Source of the DNA: Aquincola tertiaricarbonis
GTDB taxonomy: Bacteria > Pseudomonadota > Gammaproteobacteria > Burkholderiales > Burkholderiaceae_C
NCBI RefSeq assembly: GCF_000969605.1
Contig: NZ_JZUE01000010.1
Location: 62,001 to 126,000 of the forward strand
Direction of reading: 5' to 3'
DNA length: 64,000 nucleotides
Below are positions 27,156 through 36,016 of this stretch, piece by piece (position 1 is the stretch's first letter; every line of letters starts with the position of its first letter). The notes below the pieces were generated by a model. The model saw only the letters and a list, made by a program, of their open reading frames with translations. It was not told the origin of the DNA and searched no databases. The position numbers and the translations under genes were made by a program.

Positions 27156-27334
27156 GTCCGTACTCCTAGTGGTAGAGGTGGAGGCCTGTTCGACTGGCCT
27201 GAGTGCACTCTAGGAGGGTTGGCGGGGCGGGTCCGTCGGCCGCCTGCGCCGCATGCTGTAGGACATCGGCCCCGGCCGGCTGGGGTGGCCGGCGAGGGCG
27301 GTTTACCGATGGATACGCGACGTATCCGGGGGCG

Positions 27335-27688
27335 TCAATGGCGGCGCGACAGGCGTGACACCAGCTGCGCCACCTGCGTCTCGGCGGCCACGGCCTGATC
27401 GAGTGGCGAACGGCACAGGCCCGAGTGTTCGTAGTGGATGTTCTCGTACAGCTCGGCGGTGGCCGGGTGGGCGCCCAGCACCGCATTCAAGGCCTCGTCG
27501 GGCAGGCCGGGCTCGTCCAGCAGGCCTTTCAGCCGCTGCACCAGCTGCTGGTATTGGTCGGGCGATGCGGAGCCCGGGCTGCGCTCCAGCCGTTCCAACA
27601 GGCGGGCCAGGGCGATGAGGGTTTCCAGGCGCGCCCGCAGATCGGCCGGGCGGGCGGAAGAAGACGGTTGGGGCAGGGGAGCAGCCAT
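27335..27688 (-). CDS. Hypothetical helical protein
   Basis: 117 residues from the ATG at 27688, preceded by AAGGAA. The first 15 residues are low-complexity (P, S); the rest is predicted mainly helical (ARLETLIALARLLERLE; YQQLVQRLKGLLDE; AETQVAQLVSRLSRRH). There is no signal peptide, membrane segment or known motif. It is not recognised. It is separated by 83 nt from the downstream end of the DsbA-like gene on the same strand. The 179-nt gap on its other side shows no gene. Confidence 0.5.
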   Translation of the reverse strand: MAAPLPQPSSSARPADLRARLETLIALARLLERLERSPGSASPDQYQQLVQRLKGLLDEPGLPDEALNAVLGAHPATAELYENIHYEHSGLCRSPLDQAVAAETQVAQLVSRLSRRH

Positions 27689-27771
27689 GGAACGGGTTCC
27701 TTGCGGTGTGCGTGCGATGAGGAGCAACTGCGGCCGCGTCGGCCCAATTCAAGCCAAGGCTGCGGCCGTCT

Positions 27772-28425
27772 TCAGTCGGCGCCGCTTTCGGCGGCGATCT
27801 GCCGCAGCGCCTGCAGATACACCTCCGGCGGCTGGCCGCCCTGCAGCAGGTGGCGGTGATTGACCACCACCGAGGGCACCGCGCGAATGCCCTGCGCCTG
27901 CCAGTAGTGCTCGGCCTCGCGCACCTCGTCGGCGTATTCGCCGCTGGCCAGCACCTCGCGCGCGGCTTCCGGGTCCAGCCCCGCCACGGCGGCCGCCTCG
28001 ATCAGCACCGCCGGGTCCGACGGGTTCTTGCCATCGGTGAAGTAGGCCTGCAGCAGCGCGCGCTTGAGCGCATGCTGCAGCGAGGCATCGGGCTGCAGCC
28101 CGGCCCAGTGCAGCAACCGGTGCGCATCGAAGGTGTTGTAGATGCGGGTGCGCGCACCCATGGTGAAGGTGAAGCCGACCTGCTCGCCGCGGCTGCGGAT
28201 CGTCTCGCGGTTGGCCGCGTTCTGCGCCGGCGTGGTCCCGTACTTGCGGCTCAGGTGCTCGTCGATGTCCTCGCCTTCGGCCACCATGTCCGGGTTCAGC
28301 TCGAAGGGCTGGAAATGCAGCTCCACCGCGATCTCGCCCTCCAGTTCGGCCAGCGCCGTCTCCAGCGCGGTGAGCCCGATGGCGCACCAGGGGCAGGAGA
28401 CGTCGGAAACGAAATCGATCTTCAT
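27772..28425 (-). CDS. DsbA family oxidoreductase (FrnE-like)
   Basis: 217 residues, no signal peptide, so cytoplasmic. Thioredoxin-fold start MKIDFVSDVSCPWC with the C11-P-W-C14 redox motif, then the DsbA helical insert containing FELNPDMVAEGEDIDEHLSRKYG and the cis-proline strand RAVPSVVVNHRHLLQGGQPPE. This matches the FrnE/2-hydroxychromene-2-carboxylate isomerase-like DsbA subfamily, often linked with disulfide or oxidative stress. Its promoter region is shared with the divergent response regulator gene 73 nt away. Confidence 0.88.
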   Translation of the reverse strand: MKIDFVSDVSCPWCAIGLTALETALAELEGEIAVELHFQPFELNPDMVAEGEDIDEHLSRKYGTTPAQNAANRETIRSRGEQVGFTFTMGARTRIYNTFDAHRLLHWAGLQPDASLQHALKRALLQAYFTDGKNPSDPAVLIEAAAVAGLDPEAAREVLASGEYADEVREAEHYWQAQGIRAVPSVVVNHRHLLQGGQPPEVYLQALRQIAAESGAD

Positions 28426-28459
28426 GGCGGGTGGTGCGAAGGGCTGTGGAAGGCGGCTA

Positions 28460-28478
28460 TTGCATCACCGATGCGCAA
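28460..28478. promoter_or_regulatory. Inverted repeat between dsbA-like and response regulator genes
   Basis: TTGCATCACCGATGCGCAA has perfect arms GCATC/GATGC around a 3-nt centre and TT/AA ends. It sits about 20-40 nt before the response regulator start and could be an operator; this is a weak inference. Confidence 0.3.
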
Positions 28479-28498
28479 GACCACTATCCTTGCGCGCC

Positions 28499-29203
28499 AT
28501 GCGACTCCTGCTGGTGGAAGACGACCGGATGATCGGCAGCACGCTGCGCCAGGCGCTGCGGCTGGAAGGCCATGCGGTCGATTGGGTGTACGACGCCAAG
28601 GCCGCGCTGGCCACGCTGGGCAGCGAGGCCTTTGCGCTGGTGCTGCTGGACCTGGGCCTGCCCGAGCCCGAGCGCCTGGGCAGCGGCCTGGACGTGCTGC
28701 GCCAGATGCGCGCCCGCGGCGATCTGACGCCGGTGATCGTGCTCACCGCGCGCGATGCGCTAGAGGACCGCGTGGCCGGGCTGGACGCCGGCGCCGACGA
28801 CTACCTGGTCAAGCCCTTCGAGCTGGACGAGCTGGCCGCCCGCATGCGCGCCGTGCTGCGCCGCCATGCCGGCCGCGCCGCGCCGCTGCTGCAGCATGAA
28901 GGCATCACGCTGGACCCGGCGACGCGGCAGGTGACGCGCGACGGCACGCCGGTGCTGCTGTCGGCGCGCGAATTCGCGCTGCTGGAGGCGCTGATGGCAC
29001 GGCCCGGCGCCATCCTGTCGCGCCAGCAGCTGGAGGACAAGCTCTACGGCTGGGGCGAGGAAGTGGAGAGCAACACCGTCTCGGTCTACATCCACCAGCT
29101 GCGGCGCAAGCTGGGCGCCGACGTGATCCGCACCATGCGCGGGCTGGGCTACTACCTCGGCCGGCGTGGCGAGGCCGCGGCCAGCGCCGACGCCGACGCA
29201 TGA
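28499..29203 (+). CDS. OmpR-family response regulator (QseB/PmrA-like)
   Basis: 234 residues. Receiver domain: acidic pocket E7, D8, D9, phosphoacceptor D51 in VLLDLGLPE, the switch threonine in VIVLTARD and lysine in YLVKPFEL. The C-terminal winged helix carries LSAREFALLEALMARPGAILSRQQLEDKLYGWGEEVESNTVSVYIHQLRRKL, the QseB/PmrA-type pattern. An extra segment EPERLGSG follows D51, as in many Burkholderiales regulators. It overlaps the sensor kinase gene by ATGA, so both are made together. Confidence 0.93.
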   Translation: MRLLLVEDDRMIGSTLRQALRLEGHAVDWVYDAKAALATLGSEAFALVLLDLGLPEPERLGSGLDVLRQMRARGDLTPVIVLTARDALEDRVAGLDAGADDYLVKPFELDELAARMRAVLRRHAGRAAPLLQHEGITLDPATRQVTRDGTPVLLSAREFALLEALMARPGAILSRQQLEDKLYGWGEEVESNTVSVYIHQLRRKLGADVIRTMRGLGYYLGRRGEAAASADADA

Positions 29204-30507
29204 GCTCGCTGCGGCTGCGGTTGCTCGTCTACCTGCTGGGGGCGCTGCTGCTGGCGGTGGCGGTGCTGGGCGGCGCCACCTACCGCAATGCGCTGCGCGA
29301 GACCGAGGCGCTCTTCGACTACCAGCTCAAGCAGATGGCGCTGTCGCTGCGCGACCAGGGCGAGATCGCCCCCGGCAGCGCCGACGCGGACCTGGACTTC
29401 GTGGTGCAGATCTGGTCGGTGGACGGCCGCGCCATCTATGCGTCCCGTGCGCATGCGGCGCTGCCCACCCGCGCGGTGCTGGGATTTGCCGACGTGCAGG
29501 CCGGCGGCCAGACCTGGCGCACCTACAGCGTGGCCACCTTCAGCCGGGTGATCCAGGTGGCCCAGCCGCGGCAAATCCGCGAGCGCCTTGCTGCCGATGC
29601 CGCCTGGCGGGCGGTGCTGCCGCTGCTGCTGGTGGCGCCACTGCTGGGCATCGGCGTGTGGTGGGGCGTGCAGCGCTCGCTGGCGCCGCTGCAGCGTGTT
29701 TCGCGCGAGGTGAAGCTGCGCGACGCCGAATCACTGGCACCACTGCCCGACGACGGCCTGCCCGACGAGGTGGCGCCGCTGGTGGGCAGCCTCAACGCGC
29801 TGCTGCAGCGGCTGGGCGCGGCCTTCGACACCCAGCGGGCCTTCGTGGCCGACGCGGCGCATGAGCTGCGCTCGCCGCTCACCGCGCTCAAGCTGCAGGT
29901 GCAGCTGCTGGGCCGGGTGCAGGACGAAGCCGCCCGCGCCGAGGCCATCGCCGCGCTCGGCGCCGGCGTGGACCGTGCCACGCGGCTGGTGGAACAGCTA
30001 CTCACCCTGGCCCGCAACGAGCCCGGCAGCCGCCAGCCGGCCTTGCAGCCGGTGGACCTGGGCGCCGTGGTGCAGCAAGCCCTGGCCGACAGCGCCACGC
30101 TGGCCCTGGCCCGCGGCAGCACCCTCTCGCTGGAGGCCGCGCCCGGCCTGGTGGTGCAGGGGGATGCCGCCGGCCTGACGGCCCTGGCCCGCAACCTGGC
30201 CGACAACGCGCTGCGCCACAGCCCGCCGGGCGCCCGGGTGCAGGTGGCCGTGCAGCGCGAGGGCGATGCCGCGGTGCTGACGGTGGATGACGACGGCCCC
30301 GGCATGTCCGAGGCCGACCGCGCCCAGGCCTTCGACCGCTTCTGGCGCCGCGAAGCCGCCCACGACGGCCCCGAGGCCGCCGGCGGCAGCGGCCTGGGCC
30401 TGGCCATCGTCAAGGGCGTGGCCGACCGGCATGGGGCCGCACTGTCGCTGGGTGCCTCGCCCCTCGGCGGGCTGCGTGTGCGTTGTGCATTGCCGCTGGC
30501 ATCGTGA
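29200..30507 (+). CDS. Sensor histidine kinase (QseC-like)
   Basis: 435 residues. Two membrane helices (LRLLVYLLGALLLAVAVLGGATY near the start and VLPLLLVAPLLGIGVWWGVQRSL near residue 145) bracket a periplasmic sensor of about 120 residues. The dimerisation box is FVADAAHELRSPLTALKLQ with the phosphorylated histidine, and the ATPase domain has N (NLADNALRHSPPG), DDGPG and GLGLAIVKG boxes. It phosphorylates the preceding regulator. The signal is unknown. The degP-like gene downstream begins about 150 nt on and may be a target. Confidence 0.93.
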   Translation: MSSLRLRLLVYLLGALLLAVAVLGGATYRNALRETEALFDYQLKQMALSLRDQGEIAPGSADADLDFVVQIWSVDGRAIYASRAHAALPTRAVLGFADVQAGGQTWRTYSVATFSRVIQVAQPRQIRERLAADAAWRAVLPLLLVAPLLGIGVWWGVQRSLAPLQRVSREVKLRDAESLAPLPDDGLPDEVAPLVGSLNALLQRLGAAFDTQRAFVADAAHELRSPLTALKLQVQLLGRVQDEAARAEAIAALGAGVDRATRLVEQLLTLARNEPGSRQPALQPVDLGAVVQQALADSATLALARGSTLSLEAAPGLVVQGDAAGLTALARNLADNALRHSPPGARVQVAVQREGDAAVLTVDDDGPGMSEADRAQAFDRFWRREAAHDGPEAAGGSGLGLAIVKGVADRHGAALSLGASPLGGLRVRCALPLAS

Positions 30508-30566
30508 CCCGCACGCCTTTGTCGGGCCGCCTGTGCTTGGCGCGCCCTGCAATCACGCCAGGCCCT

Positions 30567-30596
30567 TAATCTTCACTTCACCGACGGCTAATCTTC
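30567..30596 (+). promoter_or_regulatory. Tandem TAATCTTC repeat before the degP-like gene
   Basis: TAATCTTC occurs at 30567-30574 and again at 30589-30596, a 22-nt period (two helical turns) with similar sequence after each copy (TTCACC/CTCACC). Phased direct repeats are typical of OmpR-family regulator sites. It sits 63-92 nt before the protease start, just after the two-component genes. Confidence 0.5.
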
Positions 30597-30658
30597 GGCT
30601 CACCCCCGCCATCCATCATTGCCTGCAAGCGGAATGAACCGCATCTGGAGAGCATGCA

Positions 30659-32146
30659 ATGACCCGAATCAAACCCCTCGTCGGTGCCCTGGCCGCAGCC
30701 GGAGTGCTGGCCGGCGCCAGTGCCGGCGCCTTCGGCTTCAAGCTGCCCTGGAACAAGGACGACGCTGCCGCGCAGCAGCCGCCGGCCGTCGTCACCGCGC
30801 AGGCCACGCCGGCCGCCGCCGCCGTGGCGCCGGCCGCGCCGGTGGCCCCCACCAGCGCGCCCAACTTCCGCGCCATCGTGCAGCAGGCCGGGCCGGCCGT
30901 CGTGGGCGTCACCGTGGAGGGCACGCGCAAGACCAGCGCGGAGGAAGACCCGATGGCGCAGTTCTTCCGCGGCTTCCCCGGCTTTCAGCAGCGCGGCGGC
31001 CCGCGCGGCGGCGAGGTGCCGTTCCGCGGCGCGGGCTCGGGCTTCATCGTCAGCAGCGACGGCCTGGTGCTCACCAATGCGCACGTGGTGGAGGGCGCCA
31101 AGGAAGTGACCGTCAAGCTGCAGGACCGCCGCGAGTACCGCGCCAAGGTGCTGGGCAGCGACAAGGCCACCGACGTGGCGGTGCTGCGCCTGGAAGCTAA
31201 GGGCCTGCCCACCGTGCGCCTGGGCGACCCCAAGCAGCTGCAGGTGGGCGACCCGGTGCTGGCCATCGGCTCGCCCTACGGCTTCGAGCAGACGGCCACG
31301 CAGGGCATCGTCAGCGCCAAGGGCCGCTCGCTGCCGGGGGATGCCTTCGTGCCCTTCATCCAGACCGATGCCGCGGTGAACCCCGGCAACTCCGGCGGCC
31401 CGCTGTTCGATGGCGCCGGCAACGTGGTGGGCATCAATGCGCAGATCTATTCGCAGACCGGCGGCTACCAGGGCCTGGCCTTCGCCATCCCGATCGACGT
31501 GGCCTTGAAGGTCAAGGACCAGATCGTGGCCACCGGCAGCGCACAGCATGCGCGGCTGGGCGTGGTGATCCAGGACCTGTCGGCGCCGCTGGCCGAGTCC
31601 TTCGGCCTGCCGCGGCCCGATGGCGCACTCGTCGCCCAGGTGGCGCCGGGCAGCCCGGCCGCCGCTGCGGGGCTGAAGGCCGGCGACGTCATCACGCAGG
31701 TCAACGGCGAGGCCATCGAGCGCTCGGGCACGCTGTCCAGCCGCATCGGCCTGTCGTCGCCGGGGGACAAGGTCAAGCTGCAGGTGTGGCGCGACAAGGC
31801 TGCGCGTGAGGTGGAAGTGAAGCTGGCCCGCGCCGAGGACCCGGAGCGCCAGGTTGCCAACGCCCAGGGCGAGGTGGAGCCCGGCAAGCTGGGCCTGGCC
31901 CTGCGCCCGCTGAGCCCGCAGGAGCGGCAGCAGAGCGGCCTGCAGGAAGGCCTGGTGGTGGAGCAGGCCGCAGGTCCCGCGGCGCGGGCGGGCGTGTCCA
32001 GCGGTGACGTGCTGCTGGCCATCAACGGCCAGCCGGTGCAGTCGGTCGAGCAACTGCAGGGCGTGCTGAAGAACAAGCCCCGCAGCGTGGCGCTGCTGAT
32101 CGAGCGCCAGGGCGAGCGCATCTTCGTGCCGGTGCAGCTGGGCTGA
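30659..32146 (+). CDS. DegP/HtrA-family periplasmic serine protease
   Basis: 495 residues. A signal peptide (MTRIKPLVGALAAAGVLAGASAGAFG) and an A/P-rich linker precede the trypsin-like domain with the triad H142 (LTNAHVVEG), D172 (ATDVAVL) and S245 (GNSGGPLF). Two PDZ domains follow, at about residues 280-375 and 400-490. The MAQFFRGFPGFQQRGGP segment is the flexible LA loop common to MucD/DegP. It degrades or refolds damaged envelope proteins. Its position next to a two-component system and the phased repeat upstream suggest envelope-stress regulation. Confidence 0.95.
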   Translation: MTRIKPLVGALAAAGVLAGASAGAFGFKLPWNKDDAAAQQPPAVVTAQATPAAAAVAPAAPVAPTSAPNFRAIVQQAGPAVVGVTVEGTRKTSAEEDPMAQFFRGFPGFQQRGGPRGGEVPFRGAGSGFIVSSDGLVLTNAHVVEGAKEVTVKLQDRREYRAKVLGSDKATDVAVLRLEAKGLPTVRLGDPKQLQVGDPVLAIGSPYGFEQTATQGIVSAKGRSLPGDAFVPFIQTDAAVNPGNSGGPLFDGAGNVVGINAQIYSQTGGYQGLAFAIPIDVALKVKDQIVATGSAQHARLGVVIQDLSAPLAESFGLPRPDGALVAQVAPGSPAAAAGLKAGDVITQVNGEAIERSGTLSSRIGLSSPGDKVKLQVWRDKAAREVEVKLARAEDPERQVANAQGEVEPGKLGLALRPLSPQERQQSGLQEGLVVEQAAGPAARAGVSSGDVLLAINGQPVQSVEQLQGVLKNKPRSVALLIERQGERIFVPVQLG

Positions 32147-32156
32147 GGACGCGCGC

Positions 32157-32185
32157 GGCCGGTGGGGCCTGAGGCCCTCCCGGCC
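32157..32185. terminator. Hairpin between convergent degP-like and MATE genes
   Basis: Outer arms GGCCGG/CCGGCC and inner arms GGGCC/GGCCC around a TGA loop, with a small internal bulge. It lies between two stop codons 44 nt apart. There is no T-tract, so it could serve both strands as a weak terminator or 3' stabiliser. Confidence 0.5.
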
Positions 32186-32190
32186 GGTGC

Positions 32191-33651
32191 TCAGGCCGCG
32201 GCCTGGGCGCCGGCCATGCGCTTCATCAGCCGCCCCGGCGTGGCCGGCCATCCCACGCGGCCGAACCAGGCACCGCCGGCGGTGGTCACGGCATTGATCA
32301 GGCCGTACACCACCAGCGCCACGCCCTGCGCCAGGAACACGCCGGCCAGCCCCTGGCCCCAACGCAGCGCCAGCCAGCCACCGGCGCCGGCCACCGCCAG
32401 CCGCGCCAGGTTGCCCGCCACCGGCCAGCCCAGCCGCCCCGCGCCCTGCGAGGCGAAGTACAGCACCAGCCCCAGCCCGAAGAAGCCGTACAGCGGACCC
32501 ACGGTGCGCAGGTACAGCGCGCCGGCTTCCAGCATCGCGGGGTCGGTGTCGAACAGGCGCAGCCAGGCATGCGGCCACACCGCGGCGGCGATGCCGATGG
32601 TCTCGGTGATCAGCACCGCCAGGCCTGCGCCCACCCAGGTGGCGCGAAGCGCCCGTTCGCGCTGGCCGGCGCCGATGCAGGTGCCCACCATGGCCACCAG
32701 TGGCCCGCCCAGACCGAACACCAGCGGCACCAGCAGATATTCCAGCCGGGACGCGGTGCCGTAGCCGGCGATCGCCGCCGCACCGAAGCCGCCCACCAGC
32801 GCGGTGGCGATGCCGATGGCCAGGTTGGTGGCGATGGTGGAGATCGCGCCCGCGATGCCCACGCCCAGGATGGCGCGGAACAGCGGCCAGCGCAGCGGCA
32901 CGCCGCGCCACACTGGCCGCAGCAGGCTGCGCGGCGAGCGCAGGTAGGCCAGCAGCGCCACGCTGCCCAGCGCGTAGTACAGCAGCAGCGCGATGGCGCC
33001 ACCCGCGATGCCCAGCGCCGGCAGCGGGCCCCAGCCGAAGATCAGCGCGGGCGACAGCGGCACCAGCAGCAGCGCACCCACCGAGGTCACGGTGGCCGGC
33101 ACCGCCATGTTGCCGGTGCCGCGGATCACCGCCGCCAGCGCATTGAACAGCCACACCAGCACCGCCCCGGCGAATACGCAGTTCGAGTACAGCAGCGCCG
33201 CCTCCAGCGAAGCGCCGCGGCCGCCCATCTGCGCGTACAGCGCCCGGCCGCCCAGCAGGGCCGCAGCCATGAACACCAGCCCGAAGGCCAGCGCGATCAG
33301 CACCGCATGCAGCACCAGCGCATTGGCGTCCTCGCGCCGCCGCGCGCCCAGGGCGCGGGCGATGGCCGAGGCGATGCCGCCGCCCATCGCGCCCGAGGAC
33401 ATCATCTGCATCAGCATCACCACCGGGAACACCAGCGCCACGCCGGCCAGCGCATCGGTGCCCAACTGGCCGATGAAGTAGGTCTCGATCAGGCCCACCG
33501 CCGCCTGCGCGAACATCACCAGCACGTTGGGCGCGCCAAGACGCAGCAGCGTGGGCGCGATGGGGCCCTCCAGCAACAGCCGCGTCCGCGGGTCCAGCGC
33601 GGGGCGGGCGGGCGATGCATCGGAAGGCGTGGCGGCAGTGGCTGTTTTCAT
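32191..33651 (-). CDS. MATE family multidrug efflux transporter
   Basis: 486 residues and about twelve transmembrane helices in two homologous halves. The MatE repeats are seen at APNVLVMFAQAAVGLIETYFIGQLGTDALAGVALVFPVVMLMQMMSSGAMGG and the related RLEYLLVPLVFGLGGPLVAMVGTCIGAGQ. It probably uses an ion gradient to export cationic drugs or metabolites across the inner membrane. The first 30 residues are an unusual A/T/S/P-rich cytoplasmic tail. Divergent from the carboxylesterase gene with 144 nt between; no operator recognised. Confidence 0.9.
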   Translation of the reverse strand: MKTATAATPSDASPARPALDPRTRLLLEGPIAPTLLRLGAPNVLVMFAQAAVGLIETYFIGQLGTDALAGVALVFPVVMLMQMMSSGAMGGGIASAIARALGARRREDANALVLHAVLIALAFGLVFMAAALLGGRALYAQMGGRGASLEAALLYSNCVFAGAVLVWLFNALAAVIRGTGNMAVPATVTSVGALLLVPLSPALIFGWGPLPALGIAGGAIALLLYYALGSVALLAYLRSPRSLLRPVWRGVPLRWPLFRAILGVGIAGAISTIATNLAIGIATALVGGFGAAAIAGYGTASRLEYLLVPLVFGLGGPLVAMVGTCIGAGQRERALRATWVGAGLAVLITETIGIAAAVWPHAWLRLFDTDPAMLEAGALYLRTVGPLYGFFGLGLVLYFASQGAGRLGWPVAGNLARLAVAGAGGWLALRWGQGLAGVFLAQGVALVVYGLINAVTTAGGAWFGRVGWPATPGRLMKRMAGAQAAA

Positions 33652-33795
33652 ATGACGACCATCATTCGATGGCGCAGCCTAGCACGCGCGGCGAAGACGT
33701 GCCTGCGGCGGCCCCACCAGCGGCCGGGGACGCGCCACCGCATACGATGGGCGCATCCTGATCCCACCGCTGTGCCTGCCGCACACGCCACCGAC

Positions 33796-34464
33796 ATGAG
33801 CCTGCTGGAAACCATCGAACTGCAATCGGGCGACGCGCCCGGCGCTTCCATCATCGTGCTGCACGGCCTGGGTGCCGACGGCAACGACTTCGTGCCCATC
33901 GCGCAGGAGCTCGACCTGGGCGAGGTCGGCGACGTGCGCTTCGTCTTCCCGCATGCGCCCACCATGCCGGTGACGATCAACGGCGGCTACGTCATGCGCG
34001 CCTGGTACGACATCCTCGGCGCCGACCTGGTGCGCCGCGAGGACGAAGCCGGGCTGCGCCAGTCGCAGCAGCAGGTGGCCGCGCTGATCGACCGCGAGCG
34101 CGAGCGCGGCGTGCCGGCGCACCGCATCGTGCTGGCCGGCTTCTCGCAAGGCTGCGCGATGTCCTTGATGACCGGGCTGCGCTATCCCGAGCGGCTGGGC
34201 GGCATCGCCGGCCTGTCCGGCTACCTGCCGCTGGCCGACCGCCTGGCCGCGGAGGCCCACGATGCCAACCGGCTGGTGCCCATCTTCCAGGCGCATGGCC
34301 GCAGCGACGGCGTCATCCCCATCGCCCGCGCCATCGCCACGCGCGATGCGTTGAAGGCCGCCGGCTACGACGTCGAATGGCACGAGTACCCGATGCAGCA
34401 TTCGGTCTGCCCGGAGGAGATCACGCACCTGGGCGCCTGGCTGCGCAAGGTGCTGGCTCGCTAG
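33796..34464 (+). CDS. Carboxylesterase/phospholipase-type alpha/beta hydrolase
   Basis: 222 residues, the usual length for EstB-like carboxylesterases. Motifs: VLHGLGADGNDF (oxyanion), the nucleophile elbow GFSQG with S117, D171 in HGRSDGVIP, and H202 in MQHSVCPEE. RAWYDI before the lid is characteristic of the acyl-protein thioesterase/EstB group. It hydrolyses short-chain esters or lysophospholipids in the cytoplasm. The frame continues upstream for over a kilobase without a stop but only as a shadow of the MATE gene; the ATG at 33796 is the natural start. Confidence 0.92.
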   Translation: MSLLETIELQSGDAPGASIIVLHGLGADGNDFVPIAQELDLGEVGDVRFVFPHAPTMPVTINGGYVMRAWYDILGADLVRREDEAGLRQSQQQVAALIDRERERGVPAHRIVLAGFSQGCAMSLMTGLRYPERLGGIAGLSGYLPLADRLAAEAHDANRLVPIFQAHGRSDGVIPIARAIATRDALKAAGYDVEWHEYPMQHSVCPEEITHLGAWLRKVLAR

Positions 34465-34508
34465 AATCGCGGGCTCAATTGATAACGCTGCAGCGAGGAA
34501 CGCCCGAC

Positions 34509-35012
34509 ATGTACCAGGAAGACAAGGACGACACCACACGCGTGGGCCTGTGGATCACCTTCAGCGTGGTGGCGCTGGTGGTCATCAGCGTCATCGCATC
34601 GATGGTGGTGCGCCAGCTGCGCATGAACAACGCGGCGCCGCAGACGGACGTCGCGGTGGTCGAGGAAGTGGTGCTGATCGAAGGCCCCATCACTGGCGAG
34701 CTGACCGGCGTGCTGTACTTCGAGACCGCCCAGGCCACGCTGCCGGCCAATGCCGCCGCCGAGCTGAGCAAGGTGATGGAAGCGCTGGCCGCCGCGCCTG
34801 CGCGCAAGGTGGTGCTGTCCGGTTTCCACGATGCCACCGGCGACGCCGCGCGGAATGCCGAACTCGCCAGGCAGCGCGCCCTGGCCGCGCGCACGGCGCT
34901 CACCAGCGCTGGCGTGCCTGGCGACCGCATCGGGCTGCGCAAGCCCGAAGTGACCGTCGGCGGCGGCAACGAGCAGGAAGCCCGTCGCGTGGAACTGCGC
35001 CTGGTCGACTGA
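34509..35012 (+). CDS. Membrane-anchored OmpA-like protein
   Basis: 167 residues. One N-terminal transmembrane helix (VGLWITFSVVALVVISVIASMVV) anchors a periplasmic OmpA_C-type domain: VLYFETAQATLPANAAAELSKVMEAL, then VLSGFHDATGDAARNAELARQRALAARTALTSAGVPGDRI and ARRVELRLVD, which carries the R-x-x-x-L and R-R-V-E peptidoglycan-binding residues. It probably ties the inner membrane to peptidoglycan. Similar short proteins are common in Burkholderiales without an assigned role. It starts 44 nt after the esterase and ends at a strong terminator. Confidence 0.8.
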   Translation: MYQEDKDDTTRVGLWITFSVVALVVISVIASMVVRQLRMNNAAPQTDVAVVEEVVLIEGPITGELTGVLYFETAQATLPANAAAELSKVMEALAAAPARKVVLSGFHDATGDAARNAELARQRALAARTALTSAGVPGDRIGLRKPEVTVGGGNEQEARRVELRLVD

Positions 35013-35037
35013 CGGCAAAGCCCGTACGACAACGAAG

Positions 35038-35063
35038 AAGGCCGGGCAATGCCCGGCCTTTTT
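35038..35063 (+). terminator. Rho-independent terminator after the OmpA-like gene
   Basis: Stem AAGGCCGGGC / GCCCGGCCTT (35038-35047, 35051-35060) with an AAT loop, followed by TTT. It may also serve the convergent argF gene, since its complement carries an A/T-flanked stem. Confidence 0.85.
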
Positions 35064-35084
35064 CCTGCGCGCCGCGCCGCGGCG

Positions 35085-35999
35085 TCAGCCGCCGATGCGG
35101 CCCAGCAGCAGGTACTCCATCAGCGCCTTCTGCACATGCATGCGGTTCTCGGCCTCGTCCCACACCACCGACTGGGGGCCGTCGATCACGTCGGCCGCCA
35201 CCTCCTCGCCACGGTGCGCGGGCAGGCAGTGCATGAACAGGGCATCGGGCTGGGCCGCGGCCATCATGTCGCGGTCCACGCACCAGTCGGCAAAGGCCTT
35301 GCGGCGGGCCTCGTTCTCGGCCTCGTAGCCCATGCTGGTCCACACGTCGGTGGTCACCAGGTGCGCGCCGGCACAGGCTTCCTTCGGATCGGCGAACACG
35401 CGGTAGCAGTCCGCATTGCGGATGCCGGCCACCGCGGGGTCGATCTCGTAGCCGCCGGGCGTGCTCACATGCACCGTGAAGCCCAGGATCTCGGCCGCCT
35501 GCAGCCAGGTGTTGGCCATGTTGTTGCCGTCGCCCACCCAGGCCACCACCTTGCCCTGGATCGAGCCGCGGTGCTCGATGTAGGTGAAGATGTCCGCCAG
35601 GATCTGGCAGGGGTGGTACTCGTTGGTCAGGCCGTTGATCACCGGCACCCGCGAATGCGCCGCGAAGCGCTCGAGCTTGCTCTGCTCGTAGGTGCGGATC
35701 ATCACGATGTCGACCATGCGGCTGATGACACGCGCGCTGTCCTCGATCGGCTCCGCGCGGCCCAGCTGGCTGTCGCCGGTGGTCAGGTGCACCACCGAGC
35801 CGCCCATCTGGTACATGCCCGCCTCGAAGCTCACGCGGGTGCGGGTGCTGGCCTTCTCGAAGATCATCGCCAGCGTCCGGTCCACCAGCGGCTGGTACTT
35901 CTCGTAGTTCTTGAAGCGCTGCTTGATGATGAGTGCGCGCTCGAACAGGTAGCCGTATTCCTCGGCCCGGAGGTCCTTGAACTGCAGGTAGTGCTTCAT
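35085..35999 (-). CDS. argF: Ornithine carbamoyltransferase
   Basis: 304 residues from the ATG at 35999 (MKHYLQFKDL, the usual betaproteobacterial start). An ATG at 36020 overlaps the argD stop and would add seven residues; both are possible. The carbamoyl-phosphate site is S51-T-R-T-R, with the second site in the HPCQILAD segment and the ornithine/catalytic motif HCLPAHRGEEV. It makes citrulline from ornithine. The gene follows argD directly, and argG is elsewhere in the window, so arginine synthesis is split across loci. Confidence 0.97.
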   Translation of the reverse strand: MKHYLQFKDLRAEEYGYLFERALIIKQRFKNYEKYQPLVDRTLAMIFEKASTRTRVSFEAGMYQMGGSVVHLTTGDSQLGRAEPIEDSARVISRMVDIVMIRTYEQSKLERFAAHSRVPVINGLTNEYHPCQILADIFTYIEHRGSIQGKVVAWVGDGNNMANTWLQAAEILGFTVHVSTPGGYEIDPAVAGIRNADCYRVFADPKEACAGAHLVTTDVWTSMGYEAENEARRKAFADWCVDRDMMAAAQPDALFMHCLPAHRGEEVAADVIDGPQSVVWDEAENRMHVQKALMEYLLLGRIGG

Positions 36000-36016
36000 C
36001 AGCCGCGCCCCCGGTT

